Assembly (NCBI RefSeq): GCF_000204055.1
Contig: NW_006768812.1
Coordinates: 124,001 to 188,000 of the forward strand
Direction of reading: 5' to 3'
Source of the DNA: Melampsora larici-populina 98AG31
Taxonomy: Eukaryota; Basidiomycota; Pucciniomycetes; Pucciniales; Melampsoraceae
DNA: 64,000 nucleotides
Shown: positions 45,420-55,912 of the stretch, in pieces
How positions within the stretch are numbered: position 1 is the first letter of the stretch
Layout: each line of letters opens with the position of its first letter
Notes under the pieces: generated by a model
Databases searched by the model: none
What the model was told of the DNA's origin: nothing
The model's input: only the letters and a program-made list of their open reading frames with translations
Translations under genes and position numbers: made by a program

Positions 45420-46314
45420 AGTCAAGCCCGTTCAAGCGATGTAGCGCTTTAGCTTGCCTCAAAGAATGCTTCCCGACGATCTGTTCGAGGTGAACGGTTC
45501 GTGCCGAAGGTCTGTGGTTCAAATTTAATCGGGGCTTGGATGTCTGACAAATTGGCGGACTCTAAGCTATTCCCAAAGGAGGATATCACGTCGATTGATC
45601 TCCTCGCTTGCGAACCCTAGCACCTAGAAACGTGGCGATCCGGTTAAAGTCGATGGGCACGACCGTCAGCGTCATCCTTCAATCTCTGTCTTGCGTTACT
45701 GAAAATGCCGAATTGGATGAATACATATGGGATATCAAGTACAACTGTTTCGGTAATGAATGTTCGCCCTGTTGTTTTCGATTATTTTTTCCATATCCGC
45801 CGTTGATTGATACATCGACCGTGTGGGTTATTTACTCCGATTGGGATCAGAAATGGAGCTCATGCAGGTTCAAAGCCGCTCAAGTGTTGGGATCAAGGGC
45901 TGAAGCTGGCTTCAGGCAAGCGAGGTGATTCAACCTCAGGCCGCGTCATCAGCCATTCCCGCGTTTTTCCGAAAACCACGGATAATAGAGAATAGGCGGG
46001 CCCACCTGGGCCACCCGCTTTTCAAGATGTCCTCACACTGACCCTCACAGACCTGACCATCAGCTTCATCATTGACTCTGGTGCAGGGCGTCTCAAGTGA
46101 TGTTTTTTGGCAATTTTCAAACAGCGTCCAAGTGAGATTCAAACAGTCATCTGAGCATGTTGCTGAGCCTCAGCCTTATCATTTGGAGCTAGTAAATGAA
46201 AAATTCCAACAGGGTCAAAGTTAGAAACAAAAGTCAAAAACTCTGAACTTGAGACACCCAAAGAAATTTGTGAGCCAGCTAAGGGGTTTATAGAAACTAG
46301 TGTGTAATTATTGA
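45420..46314. other. Intergenic stretch without a supported gene
   Basis: Short ORFs only, none convincing. A stretch near 45510-45590 with TGTGGTTCAAATTTAATC looks faintly like a tRNA T-arm, but no tRNA fold could be drawn. Confidence 0.4.
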
Positions 46315-46319
46315 TATTA

Positions 46320-46477
46320 AGGGTACTCAAAGTAAAGTATGTAGCGCTACATACTTTTCGCTACATACTTTTGTTGGCGGGGACAAAGAAAAAAATATAC
46401 TTTTGGCCTCGTCTTCCCCGCCAAAAAAAGTATATAGCAAAAAGTATGTACACTTACATACTTACTTTGAGTACCCT
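46320..46477. mobile_element. Palindromic MITE with TATTA duplication (158 bp)
   Basis: The ends are AGGGTACTCAAAGTAAAGTA and, inverted, AGGGTACTCAAAGTAAGTAT. TATTA flanks both sides (46315-46319, 46478-46482). The body is nearly a full palindrome built around AGTATGTAGC-like blocks. Confidence 0.75.
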
Positions 46478-46483
46478 TATTAA

Positions 46484-46689
46484 CGGTACTCAAAGTTGTG
46501 TATACTTTGCTGTGCATAGTTTTTTTGTGTTTTTTTGCAATTACAAACAACTTGGAAAAACTATGTTTCTTGATTGAAGCTCAAAGATATGTAGTTTAAG
46601 CCAAAAACATAGTTTTCCCTGGTTGTGTGAAGTTGTGAAAAAAGAAAAGAAAACTATGCACAGCAAAGTATACACAACTTTGAGTACCG
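46484..46689. mobile_element. Palindromic MITE sharing ends with its neighbour (206 bp)
   Basis: The ends are CGGTACTCAAAGTTGTGTAT on both sides, inverted, with arms of about 40 bp reaching CTGTGCATAGTTTT. TAA flanks both sides. It lies six bases from the MITE at 46320-46477 and shares GGTACTCAAAG with it, but the interiors differ. Confidence 0.75.
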
Positions 46690-47378
46690 TAATTGTATAT
46701 CAAAACAAATGCTGTTGTTTCACACATAAGCGGTAGACTGGGGTAAATTTGATTGTTTTCAGACACCCTCATCAGCACCACTTCTGGGATACCTACAAGT
46801 AGGATCTGGAAGCAATACATATATTTGGTATCCGGGTGTGATATCCATATAGTACCTCCTTCAACAATAGGGCAGTTCAAGACGGGCTTTTACAGCCTGT
46901 CTTACACTTTTACAGACTGCTTGGGTAGTTGTAATTATAAGTTCAATTTTAAGTTTGGTGAGCCATCCCTAGAGGTGGTTCACCACTTTGCAATCCTTTT
47001 TGAGGTCTTATACAAACTTATACATTTCAACTGCGAAAAAAAACCCCTTTGAGGCTCAGCTCCAATTGTCCAAAGAAAGAGTTTTTTTTTGTTTTTTTTC
47101 AGTTTTTTGCCCTGCATACAACGGCCCTTTGTTTTTTTAACAAGTTTCTCTTTCATTAACATTCATCTCACGGCACATCGATTACAACACAAAATGAAAA
47201 AAGTGAGATCGAAAAAAAATCATTTGAAAAAGACCGTTACCGTTGTGTTTGACCTAACCAACACGGGGCAACCAGAATCTTTCTTGACCGTTGGCCCTGA
47301 CAAGCAAAGACCGTAAAACTTAATTTTACGGCGTTTATGACTCTCCAAACGCAAAATTTGAGGATCAAATGAACGTAA

Positions 47379-47500
47379 AATTTATGTTTGCACACTTCCG
47401 GCAAGCAGTTTGCAAAAACTGTCTTGAACTGCCCTAATAAGACAGGGCAGTTCAAGACAACTTTTGCGGATGACTTGCCGGAACTTTGCAAACGTAAATT
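47379..47500. mobile_element. Foldback repeat
   Basis: The arms 47379-47435 and 47444-47500 are inverted copies (GTCTTGAACTGCCCT at the centre, TTCCGGCAAG further out) around a loop of eight bases. A further inverted block, CCGTAAAA/TTTTACGG, lies at about 47310-47330. The string GGGCAGTTCAAGAC also occurs at about 46868, suggesting related copies. Confidence 0.6.
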
Positions 47501-48898
47501 TTGGGTTGTAAAATCCTTAAAATTTGCATCCGCATAGTAGGGGGTGTCAAGTTTGACTCTATTTACAGTTTTTACCACAAAAAACTTCTCCCGCCGTAGC
47601 ATAAGTTTATGTAAATTTTACGCAAATGGGAGAGGTTTTATGTATCGCGTTTGCATAAAACGCAAACGATTTATGTCTACAACATGTGATCAAAGAGCTC
47701 ACCTTGAACAATTTGCTCTCAGACACAGTGGGCTTGATGGTGGATGCAAGGACAACCTTGCATCCTTTTACCAACAGTTTTCACCTCACCAGGTGGATGA
47801 TCGAGGCAAAAATGTAAAAAAACCTCGATTGTGGTTTAGCAGTTATTATCACAGTGCCTGTGGAAAAGGCCCCTGACGCTGGGGGGCCTTTGGTGACCAC
47901 ATTTCACTCACATTTTGCTCACATTTGTCTTGCATTTGTCTCACAATTGCTAGACAAAGGCAAGCTTCTGTACAACTGAAACTCATCAGTCTGAGTCCAG
48001 GCGCAGGCTGATGGGCGCCCAGCTGACCTGAAGACTTAGGGCTCGTGTGGCTATTTTTCCCAAAAGTCGTTACACAAAAGCGACTTTTCATTCTGCCCCG
48101 TTTGCAAGGGGCAAAATGAAAAGCTGAAGTTCGGCTTTTTTGTTTACCAAACAGTCAACCAAAAAGGTCAACAAAAGATCCAAATGATCATTGTTGACCA
48201 CTTGACCACCATTCAAGTGTTTGGTAAAGATGAAATGAAATGAAATTTTTGATCCAGACTTGAAAATCAATCAAACCATTTTTAAACTCATCCATCAATA
48301 GAACATTTTCAGGAGATGCCATTTTGTATATTCAGAGTTTTGGACGAATTTTTCTATGTAGGTTTCCAAGCTATCATTTCTTTTGCCCGGAAGGTTGCTC
48401 ATTTGTCTTTTGTCATGAAAGTATCATGTCTTGAGAGTGTTTTCTTTGTTCTTTGATTTGCCATTCTCTGTTTTTTTGTCATCTTCAACATGGGTTTCTT
48501 TTGTGATTCAGGAAATCTTGAACATCAAGGTTTATTACAACAAATCACAAATTCAAGTACTACAAGTTCATCTTCAACAAGTGTTAATTGAATCATCACA
48601 CTGAAAAAGTGTGAGTGATTCAGTAGCAAAGATTGAAAGAGATCATCAACCATTAGATCATCAAAAATTAATTTTAAAATCAAAGAGATAGAAATAAATC
48701 CTTGATTGGTTTACAAAGTGAATCTCTTACTACCAATGGATTTGTTTGATTAAAGGAATTCGGATTGGAAATGATGATAATTATGGTATACAAATATAAA
48801 TTCAGAAAAAAATTGGAAAATTTTCCAAGGTTTTTTCAGAACGTCAGAAAACCAAATTTTGGTGTGTTCTGACTCTCTGACTTTCCGACAAATCAGAC

Positions 48899-49531
48899 AT
48901 GTTTGAATGGGACAAATTTTGTAGTAGGGATGTGGATATTCACCCTACCTCGCTAAGTTTTGCCACAATGCTGAGCAGAGCAAGGGAATATGCTACTAAG
49001 TGTGTCAGAGAATCAGTAGAGTATAACAAAGAGAGATGGGATAAGTCACATAGAGAACCTGAATTTTCTGTTGGAGAACAAGTACTGCTTTCCACTGTTA
49101 ATTTCAATAATATCCAGGGACCAAAGAAATTGAGAGATCAATTTGTAGGCGCTTTTGTGATATCAAAATTAGTTGGCACGAATGCAGTGGAACTGATATT
49201 GCATGGCGAGTTAGAAAGGAGGCATCCTGTTTTTCCAGTTTCCCTGATTAAGAAGTACACTCCTCCTGAGGCTAGTGATATTCGACAAACAAGGACGGTA
49301 CCAGTAGTAGTCATACCTCCATATGAGCCAGAAGGAGAGAAGAAATTTTTGAAGATACTCAAAGATAAACGGGTTAAAGATAAGGATGGTAAGGACACCA
49401 TCTTATACCTGGTCAGGTATAAAGGTAAAGGAGCAGATGGGGATGAATGGCTCCCAGGAGATAAAGTACCTAACTCAAAGGTGACTCTTAGAGCTTTTCG
49501 AGCATCTAAGAGGGATGCAGCAGTTCAGTAG
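48899..49531 (+). pseudogene. Gypsy chromovirus integrase C-terminus and chromodomain fragment
   Basis: Open frame of 210 codons equivalent to the last part of the element at 15087-16926. Shared blocks are VEYNKERWDKSH, NFNNIQGPKKLRDQFVG, ERRHPVFPVSLIKKY and a chromodomain (YLVRYKGKGADGDEWLPGD). The upstream integrase core, RNase H, reverse transcriptase and gag are missing. The ATG at 48899 is probably fortuitous. Confidence 0.85.
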
Positions 49532-49559
49532 AAGGATAACCTTCTCTGGTGGTGGGGAA

Positions 49560-50330
49560 TGTCAGCCCTGAGCCCTGTGTACAGGACCACGGACTAACAA
49601 ACACACATGTAAATATATGTAATACATATGTAATCATATGAAACTTGTCTAAAACCATAAGAATTACAACTCATGGCTCAGTTTCAAGAGTCACTTAAGT
49701 AACAAGACTTACTAGGATTTAACTAGTAATAGTAAACCTAACCCAAACCTAACTCAAAGAAAAGCAAACCTAAGCGCCAACCACAAGTTGACGCCTAGAT
49801 CTGGAATATATAAACTCCTCTTCTTCCCACTCTAGAAGAAGGACCAACTTATTATCATTCCACAATTCCACATCACAACTTACTTGATTCTTACCTAGAA
49901 TATTGAGTATAGTGATTTTATTGTATTTGATCTTATAGTTCTACAACCTTCCTCAAGCCCTTGTAAGCTTTAAAGTGGTGGTTCTAAACTAGTGGGACTA
50001 TATAGTTATAGAACCAAGCTTTAGAATTGCATAGGATACCTCCTGAGTTGAGTGTAAAGTATCCGGCGGAACCTTTGAGCAATCAGAGTGTAAAGTTCTG
50101 CAGGCTCTATCCCCAACAGAGCTCTTGAGTAAGCTCCTTTGAAGGATTACTCAGCCATCCCACTGGCTTTAAACCCTCTCCTTAGAGGTCAACTAACTGA
50201 AGTCTTTACTTGTGTGTACCAAGTAAAGACTTTGTTAATCTTTATTCCACCCGTACTTCACCTTTTTAGTGAAGAGTCAGCCAAAAAGTAGCTGACCCCT
50301 CACAATCTCAGGGGGGTCTAATTCTACTTA
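49560..50330 (+). repeat. Gypsy 3' LTR (start exact, end uncertain)
   Basis: It starts TGTCAGCCCTGAGCC directly after a purine-rich tract (GGTGGTGGGGAA), the expected polypurine primer site. Blocks are shared with the minus-strand LTR at 20500-21557. No GGCTGACA end was found, so the distal part may be lost. Confidence 0.7.
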
Positions 50331-50339
50331 AATTGATCA

Positions 50340-51355
50340 GATGAACATCTTTATCAAAATAAGCTTTAATAAAATGTTTGACAAGAGGGAAACAAACAAG
50401 TCTTGAGTCTTATTTTGATGACAGTGATTCTTTGATAGACTGCTCAAAAATGGATAGCAAGTGGTAGAACTCCACAAATAAGCAATTGAACTAGATGGTA
50501 TCTCTGATGGGTAGATAAGGTCTGAGTCTAAGAGTATCCAGCTGGGGTTTTTAAGGGATTGCTATAGAGTTTTGAATTCCAAGTGAAAATAGGCTGTAAG
50601 TTTGTAAGATGATTCTTCCTTTCTGTAGAGTCTGAGAGATTTGTCTCTTCTTATACTTGTTGAGTTGAGCTTCTGGTCCTCTGTGTAGGAAGTTTGACAT
50701 AGGTATTTCAGCCAGGCAGGGCTTGTTGCTCCGGATTTAGTTGATGTTGTGTCCACGGTTTCTTGCGGTAGTCTGATCCTTGACATGTCTAGGATTTTAA
50801 TTAAGCCTTGTTGGTTCTTGTTTTTGCTCCTGTGGCATTCATTGTTAGTTGTTCAAACCAATCAGGGTTTACACCCTGATGGGGTTCTTCCTTTTCTATT
50901 TTATTGGTCTTGTTTATTCTATATTGAGCATTATTCTAGTGATGCATGTCAATTTAATTCACTCTTGATACTTGAGTGTGAGGTGTGGTTGCTCAAAACA
51001 TGTTGTATGGGTTTTGAGAAATATAATATATGTTTTTATTTTTTTTGTTATCCTAAGGGGTAAGTTGTGATTGCCCTTCTGGGTTGACAACAAAGCCAAG
51101 AGCTTGAGGTGTTCTTTATCACTATTGAAGTCCTTCACATCAAATGATGCTCCTGTGATTCATTTCTGGTGAGACCTGTCAGCTGAATTCCCATTCTGTT
51201 ATATTTTGCCTCAGCATAATCTGATTTTGCTTACTGAGACAGTAGAACTAGAATCATTACTTCTAGAATCATTACTTTCAGATTATTTGGATGCCCGTTG
51301 ATTTTTATCAATGATTGCAGCTAGAGCTGGAGGTGGTGGCGCTGGCAGGTTTGGT
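50340..51355. other. Intergenic stretch without a supported gene
   Basis: Only short open frames without recognisable domains; nothing else seen. Confidence 0.4.
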
Positions 51356-51359
51356 TATA

Positions 51360-51448
51360 CAGTTGTTTTCAAAAAGCTTGCCGAAATTTGCCCGCAAAAC
51401 TTGAGCAATTTGGCAGTGAATTAGCGGCAAGCTTTTTGAAAACGACTG
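51360..51448. mobile_element. 89-bp mariner-type MITE
   Basis: CAGTTGTTTTCAAAAAGCTT on the left is matched by AAGCTTTTTGAAAACGACTG on the right. TA flanks both ends (51358-51359, 51449-51450). CAGT ends with a TA duplication fit the Tc1/mariner superfamily. Confidence 0.8.
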
Positions 51449-52373
51449 TAGCATCAGTAGGGCCACTGGTGCTTCTTGTGGAGTCACCCATCATACTGCA
51501 GGCATAGATTGTGCCTAGGAATATGTTCACAGTGTTGCAGTTGGAGGTATTTTCAGGCTATGCACACTGGATTCCAAAATGCAAGCACGAGGAGCTGGAG
51601 CAGCACCCATGGTAGGAAAAGAAGAATGATTGATTGGTGATGGCAGGATATGGTCCAATGAACAATAGCCAGGGATGGAATAACATGACCTTGCTCCATG
51701 TATTGACCAAATAGATTCTTCAATCTTGACAACTAACTGAAACATTTTGTCCCCATCTGGCACCTGTGTCTTTTATAAATCTTGAACCAAGTTGTGAAGC
51801 AATGATTCCAGAGCTCCTCTCACATTAGTATACCTTTCCAGCACTTCATTCTTCTTTGATTCCTCTTGCAATTACTGCTTCATGGTGATTCTATTTGATC
51901 CTCTTCTGAAATCTTTGTCATCAAACTCTTGCCTTTCCCTCATGTTGATGTGGAAAGCTCTGCCATGAGTTGATGTGATTGAGGCGGAAGTGTGTATAGA
52001 CAAAAGCTCAGGGAGGTTATTATGGTGCAAGAAGGGATTTCTAGGAATTATACTCTTCTGTAACAGGTGATCAACAAAAGAGTTGGACAATATGTTGGTG
52101 GCTTGATTTTGAAATTTTGGCATCAGATATTGGCCACATCTGCACCTGAGTAGTTGGTTTATATAGTGTACCAGTACTTTGGAAAGAAAATCTTGCATTG
52201 CAGTTTTCAAACTCACCTCATCTCACTCCTGCATGGTTTAACTGGCGTGCAGAGGCTTTCAAACTCCCGGCAATTGAACATTGACATCTTTCAGCCATTC
52301 AAGCTGAAGGAAAGCATTAGGGTTAACAGAAAATTTGTTCTGAAGATTACAACAATCCGAAATCAAAAATAAA

Positions 52374-52525
52374 TTTACGGTATTTTACAGTCCAACAAGT
52401 TGTCCAATGTTGCAAAACATACTGTAAATTTAAAAAAATTGGGACACCTTTTTAGGTGTCCCAAATGGTGTTGACCGTATACTTGCAGAAAAAAAACCCA
52501 CCGTAAAATTTGAAAAACTTGTCCG
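52374..52525. repeat. Foldback repeat with perfect central hairpin
   Basis: TTGGGACACCT and AGGTGTCCCAA form a perfect 11-bp stem with a loop of about three bases near 52438-52463. Outside it, TTTACGGTATTTTAC at the left and CCGTAAAATTTG at the right are weakly inverted. It is probably an old palindromic MITE. Confidence 0.45.
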
Positions 52526-53081
52526 TTTTTTAAAAAGTTTCACAAAAAAATTCTGACTTGAAACCCCCTAATACCTGGTACAGAAGCAGCAGAGATGACA
52601 ATGGAGTTTTAATATGGACTCAATTCAGAACAGAAGTACAGCATGAATTTGAGAAAAGGTCAAGACTGAGGAGTTGACTGCAAGAAAATTGAGGAGAAAA
52701 TTGAAGTATACAAGGACAAAAAATTTATAAGGTTACTCTTAGCAGAGAACGTTCAATGAGTCGTGAAGATATCTCAAAAGCTAGGAGATTCCTATACATA
52801 CAACATCTCTAAATGAATTTCAAAACCTGCAAAGTTGCAAACCAATTCTGCCGAAGAACCTCTGAGAACAAACCATAGTAAAACTTGTTGCGAGGGTTAA
52901 GAATCAAAGGTTCATCATGCTGCCAGGGAATGGGATATACCTAAACAAGAGTTGGAGTATGTGTGATCATTTTACAAGCTTGATTGATTTGGAATATCTG
53001 TGTGAAATTCAAATGAGGAAATGATTGTGAACCAAGTTTCTTTATCCGTCAACTCCCAAGCATCTCATCCACTTCTGCATC

Positions 53082-53106
53082 ACGGCATCACGGCATCACG
53101 GGATTG
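53082..53106. repeat. Short tandem GCATCACG repeat upstream of the glycosyltransferase
   Basis: Three head-to-tail copies of the 8-base unit GCATCACG lie about 270 bases before the glycosyltransferase start codon. A promoter role is possible but not shown. Confidence 0.5.
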
Positions 53107-53368
53107 ATGTTCAAATTAAATTGGTAAGATGAATATGAGATTTTGAAAAGAAGATTGAATGTATCGAGGTGTATTGTGTTTTGTATTGAAATGATAAATT
53201 GAACTGAAAGATTTGAATTATTAAATTTTTAAAATCAAACCAAAATGAGAACTTCAACTGACTCACTAGGACTCACTACCACCAACAACAACAACAACAT
53301 CACCAAGAACAAGTTCAAGATCAAGAACCAATACGATCACATCAATCTCACCTCATTCACCTCTTTCA

Positions 53369-55325
53369 ATGTCAACACCTATCTCGATCAATACGACTCC
53401 AATCAGTTCAACTACTACTCTAATCTCTCCCAGATTATCAAGCACTAATCCTACTACAAATCAAACTATCAAATCATCATCATCATCATCCCAACCACAA
53501 CCACAACCACAAGCTCAATCACATTCACAAACCTTTAGTAATTCAACAAACCATTCGTCTTCTTCGTCTTCTTCATCTTCAACATGTTCATCACCACCTT
53601 ATTCAAAACAAGCACCATTCAATTTATTTCCCATCAAACCATTCAACTCAACTTACAACCGACCGGTTCTAACCCATCGATGGTTAATACCTTACACACC
53701 TCTAATCACTACTTTGATCATTTCGATTATCTTTTATTTAGGTTATATCATTGGTTCTGCATCTTTATTTAGTCCGAATCAAGAATTATCTTTAATTGAT
53801 TTAAAACCTAGATTAACTTCTCATAATCATCAGTTCAGAGGTTCTAATCCGACAAATAGGATGACTAATTTAAATTCATTTAAAAAATATAAGATTCCTT
53901 TTCTGGTTAATTTGCCTACTTCTGAGTATCAACAACATCAACCGGTTCATAAAACTAAAATTCCTAAATACCTTCATTATGTTTTTGGAATGTCATCTGA
54001 TTTTGGTGAAAAAGTATATCTTTCTTCTAAACCAAAAAACCAAAAAAAAACAAGATTTAATGACATTTTGATTTTGATTTTGATTTTGATTTTGATTTTG
54101 ATTTTTAGCCATTTGGATTTATTCATTATGCTGCATTACAATCAGCACTACAAATTTTAAAACCTGAAAAGATTTTAATTCATTATGCTTATCGACCAAC
54201 AGGTTGGTGGTTTGATAGAGTAACTGAAATCGAACAAGTCGTCTTAATCAAAGTTAGAGATGTAAGCTTTCTTTCAATCCGAACCAAACCAAAAAAAACT
54301 CATCATTGATCTTTTTCTAAATGGGTTTGATTGATTTTTTTTGTCTAGGTTAAAGAAATTTATGGTAGACCTGTTGAACATTTTGCTCATAAAGCTGATG
54401 TGAGTTCATTCCCATTCCCATATCCAATCTTTGCTTCCCTTTTTGGTTCTAATTCAACTGTTCAATATTCCAGATAATTCGCCTAGAAGCACTAAGAGAC
54501 CACGGAGGGATATATCTAGACTTCGACGGTAAGTACAACCCATTCCACCCAATCCTCCAATCCCAATCCCGCCAAACCTTTTACGACCAAACTGACAAAT
54601 CCATCCTATCCAGTCTTCATAGTCCGAGACTTTACGAACCTCTTAAACGAAGATGTAGTCTTAGGTCAAGAACAATCACCCAGTTCATCATCCGAGATCC
54701 TAGGAGTTTGTAATGCGATCATTCTGTCTAAACCGTTCTCACCCTTCATCTCAAGATGGTTATCGTCTTATAAATCGTTTGATAAAACTAGATGGGCAGA
54801 TCATTCGGCTTCCGTTCCTTGGTTATTGGCTCAAAAGTTTCCAAACGAAGTCACTATCTTGGGTCCTAGAGCTTTCTTTTATCCACTTTGGTTCGTTTAC
54901 CCTTTTTTGGTCTTGGTTTTCTTTTTTTGGAGTGTATTGCTGGGGGTTTTGATGCATGTTTTTTTTTCGGATAGGCATGAAGATGATTTATGGAAAGTTC
55001 ATAGATCTTTAGATTGGGATTTCGATAAATCAGGCCAACTAGCCTACCATGTAAGCCCCTCAAACCATTGTTGTTTAACATCTGTTCAATTCTTTATGTT
55101 GAATGATTTTACTGATTTTGTTTTTTTTTGGGATTGGAATAGGCATGGAGTTCATTAAGTTATAAATCCGAATTATCCAAATTAAATCCAGAAAGAATTC
55201 ATCTGACTGGAGGTATTGAACAAGGTGAAAGTAGTTTTACTTGGTTTGTGAGAAGGTATATACATGATGAGATTCGTGGGAAATGGAATGAAGGTTTAAA
55301 GAATGGTGAACTTAAAGAATCATGA
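53369..55325 (+). CDS. DXD-motif glycosyltransferase, type II membrane protein
   Basis: Seven exons join in frame: 53369-54013, 54109-54261, 54349-54399, 54474-54528, 54614-54890, 54975-55050 and 55143-55325. They give 479 residues. The N-terminus is Ser/Thr/Gln-rich and cytosolic, followed by one hydrophobic anchor (LITTLIISIIFYLGYIIG). The lumenal part carries IPKYLHYVFGM, FHYAYRPTGWWF-like IHYAYRPTGWWFDRV, and LRDHGGIYLDFDV. The last holds the DXD motif that binds the metal and sugar nucleotide in the Gly_transf_sug (PF04488-type) family. Later blocks (FFYPLWHEDDLWKVH, GQLAYHAW) are typical of the basidiomycete branch. It probably acts in the Golgi; the donor sugar is unknown. The start at 53369 is the first ATG after an in-frame stop. 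The first intron holds an ATTTTG hexamer repeat (about 54064-54107). Confidence 0.9.
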
Positions 55326-55912
55326 GGGATCGAATTTTATAATAGTTTGAGAATTTTGGAAAGAGAGAGAGGTTTTTGGACGTTTTGGAAGGAGTTGTGT
55401 TTGTTTGTTTGTGTGTGTGTTTTGTGGAAAGGCATAGGTGGGTGGGTGAATGATGAATGGATACTTTTTTTCTTTGGTTACTTTGCAATGTGTTTGTTTT
55501 TCTCTTTCTCTTTTGGTTTATTTTGGTTAATGAGTTGAATTCAGGAAAAATTTTATAAAACATCTTATGGAATTTTATCTTTTTCCTCTTACACTTTACA
55601 AAAACCAAACCCCATTCCATTCCATTTATTTCAAAAAAAGTTTTAGTTTTTAGCTTTTCTCTTTTTTCTCTTTTCTTTAGGAATCTTTCATTTTTTTTGA
55701 TTATCTTATTAAATTTTTCTAAAGATTCAAGATTGTAAAACCAAAAAAAATGGATTTTTTTCTTCTTCTGGAATATCATGGGTTTCAATTGATGTGTTTG
55801 TTTGTTTTGTTTGTTTTTCTTTCGGGTTTCATGTTTTTGAGATTTGATAATATATGAATGAAAATAATTGAACAATTCTACAATTCTCAATCAAACTGTT
55901 TTTTCCTCTAGG

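Noticed and set aside
45500..45590. tRNA-like T-arm string TGTGGTTCAAATTTAATC.
   Set aside because: No acceptor stem or anticodon arm could be folded around it.
46311..46880. Several ORFs of 67-94 codons with similar hydrophobic sequences on both strands.
   Set aside because: They are produced by the inverted arms of the two MITEs.
53245..53448. ATG at 53245 as the glycosyltransferase start.
   Set aside because: Its frame stops at 53446 and differs from the glycosyltransferase frame; the correct frame has a stop at about 53260 and its first ATG at 53369.
54064..54107. ATTTTG hexamer array as a regulatory element.
   Set aside because: It lies in the first intron of the glycosyltransferase and is an ordinary microsatellite; nothing points to a function.
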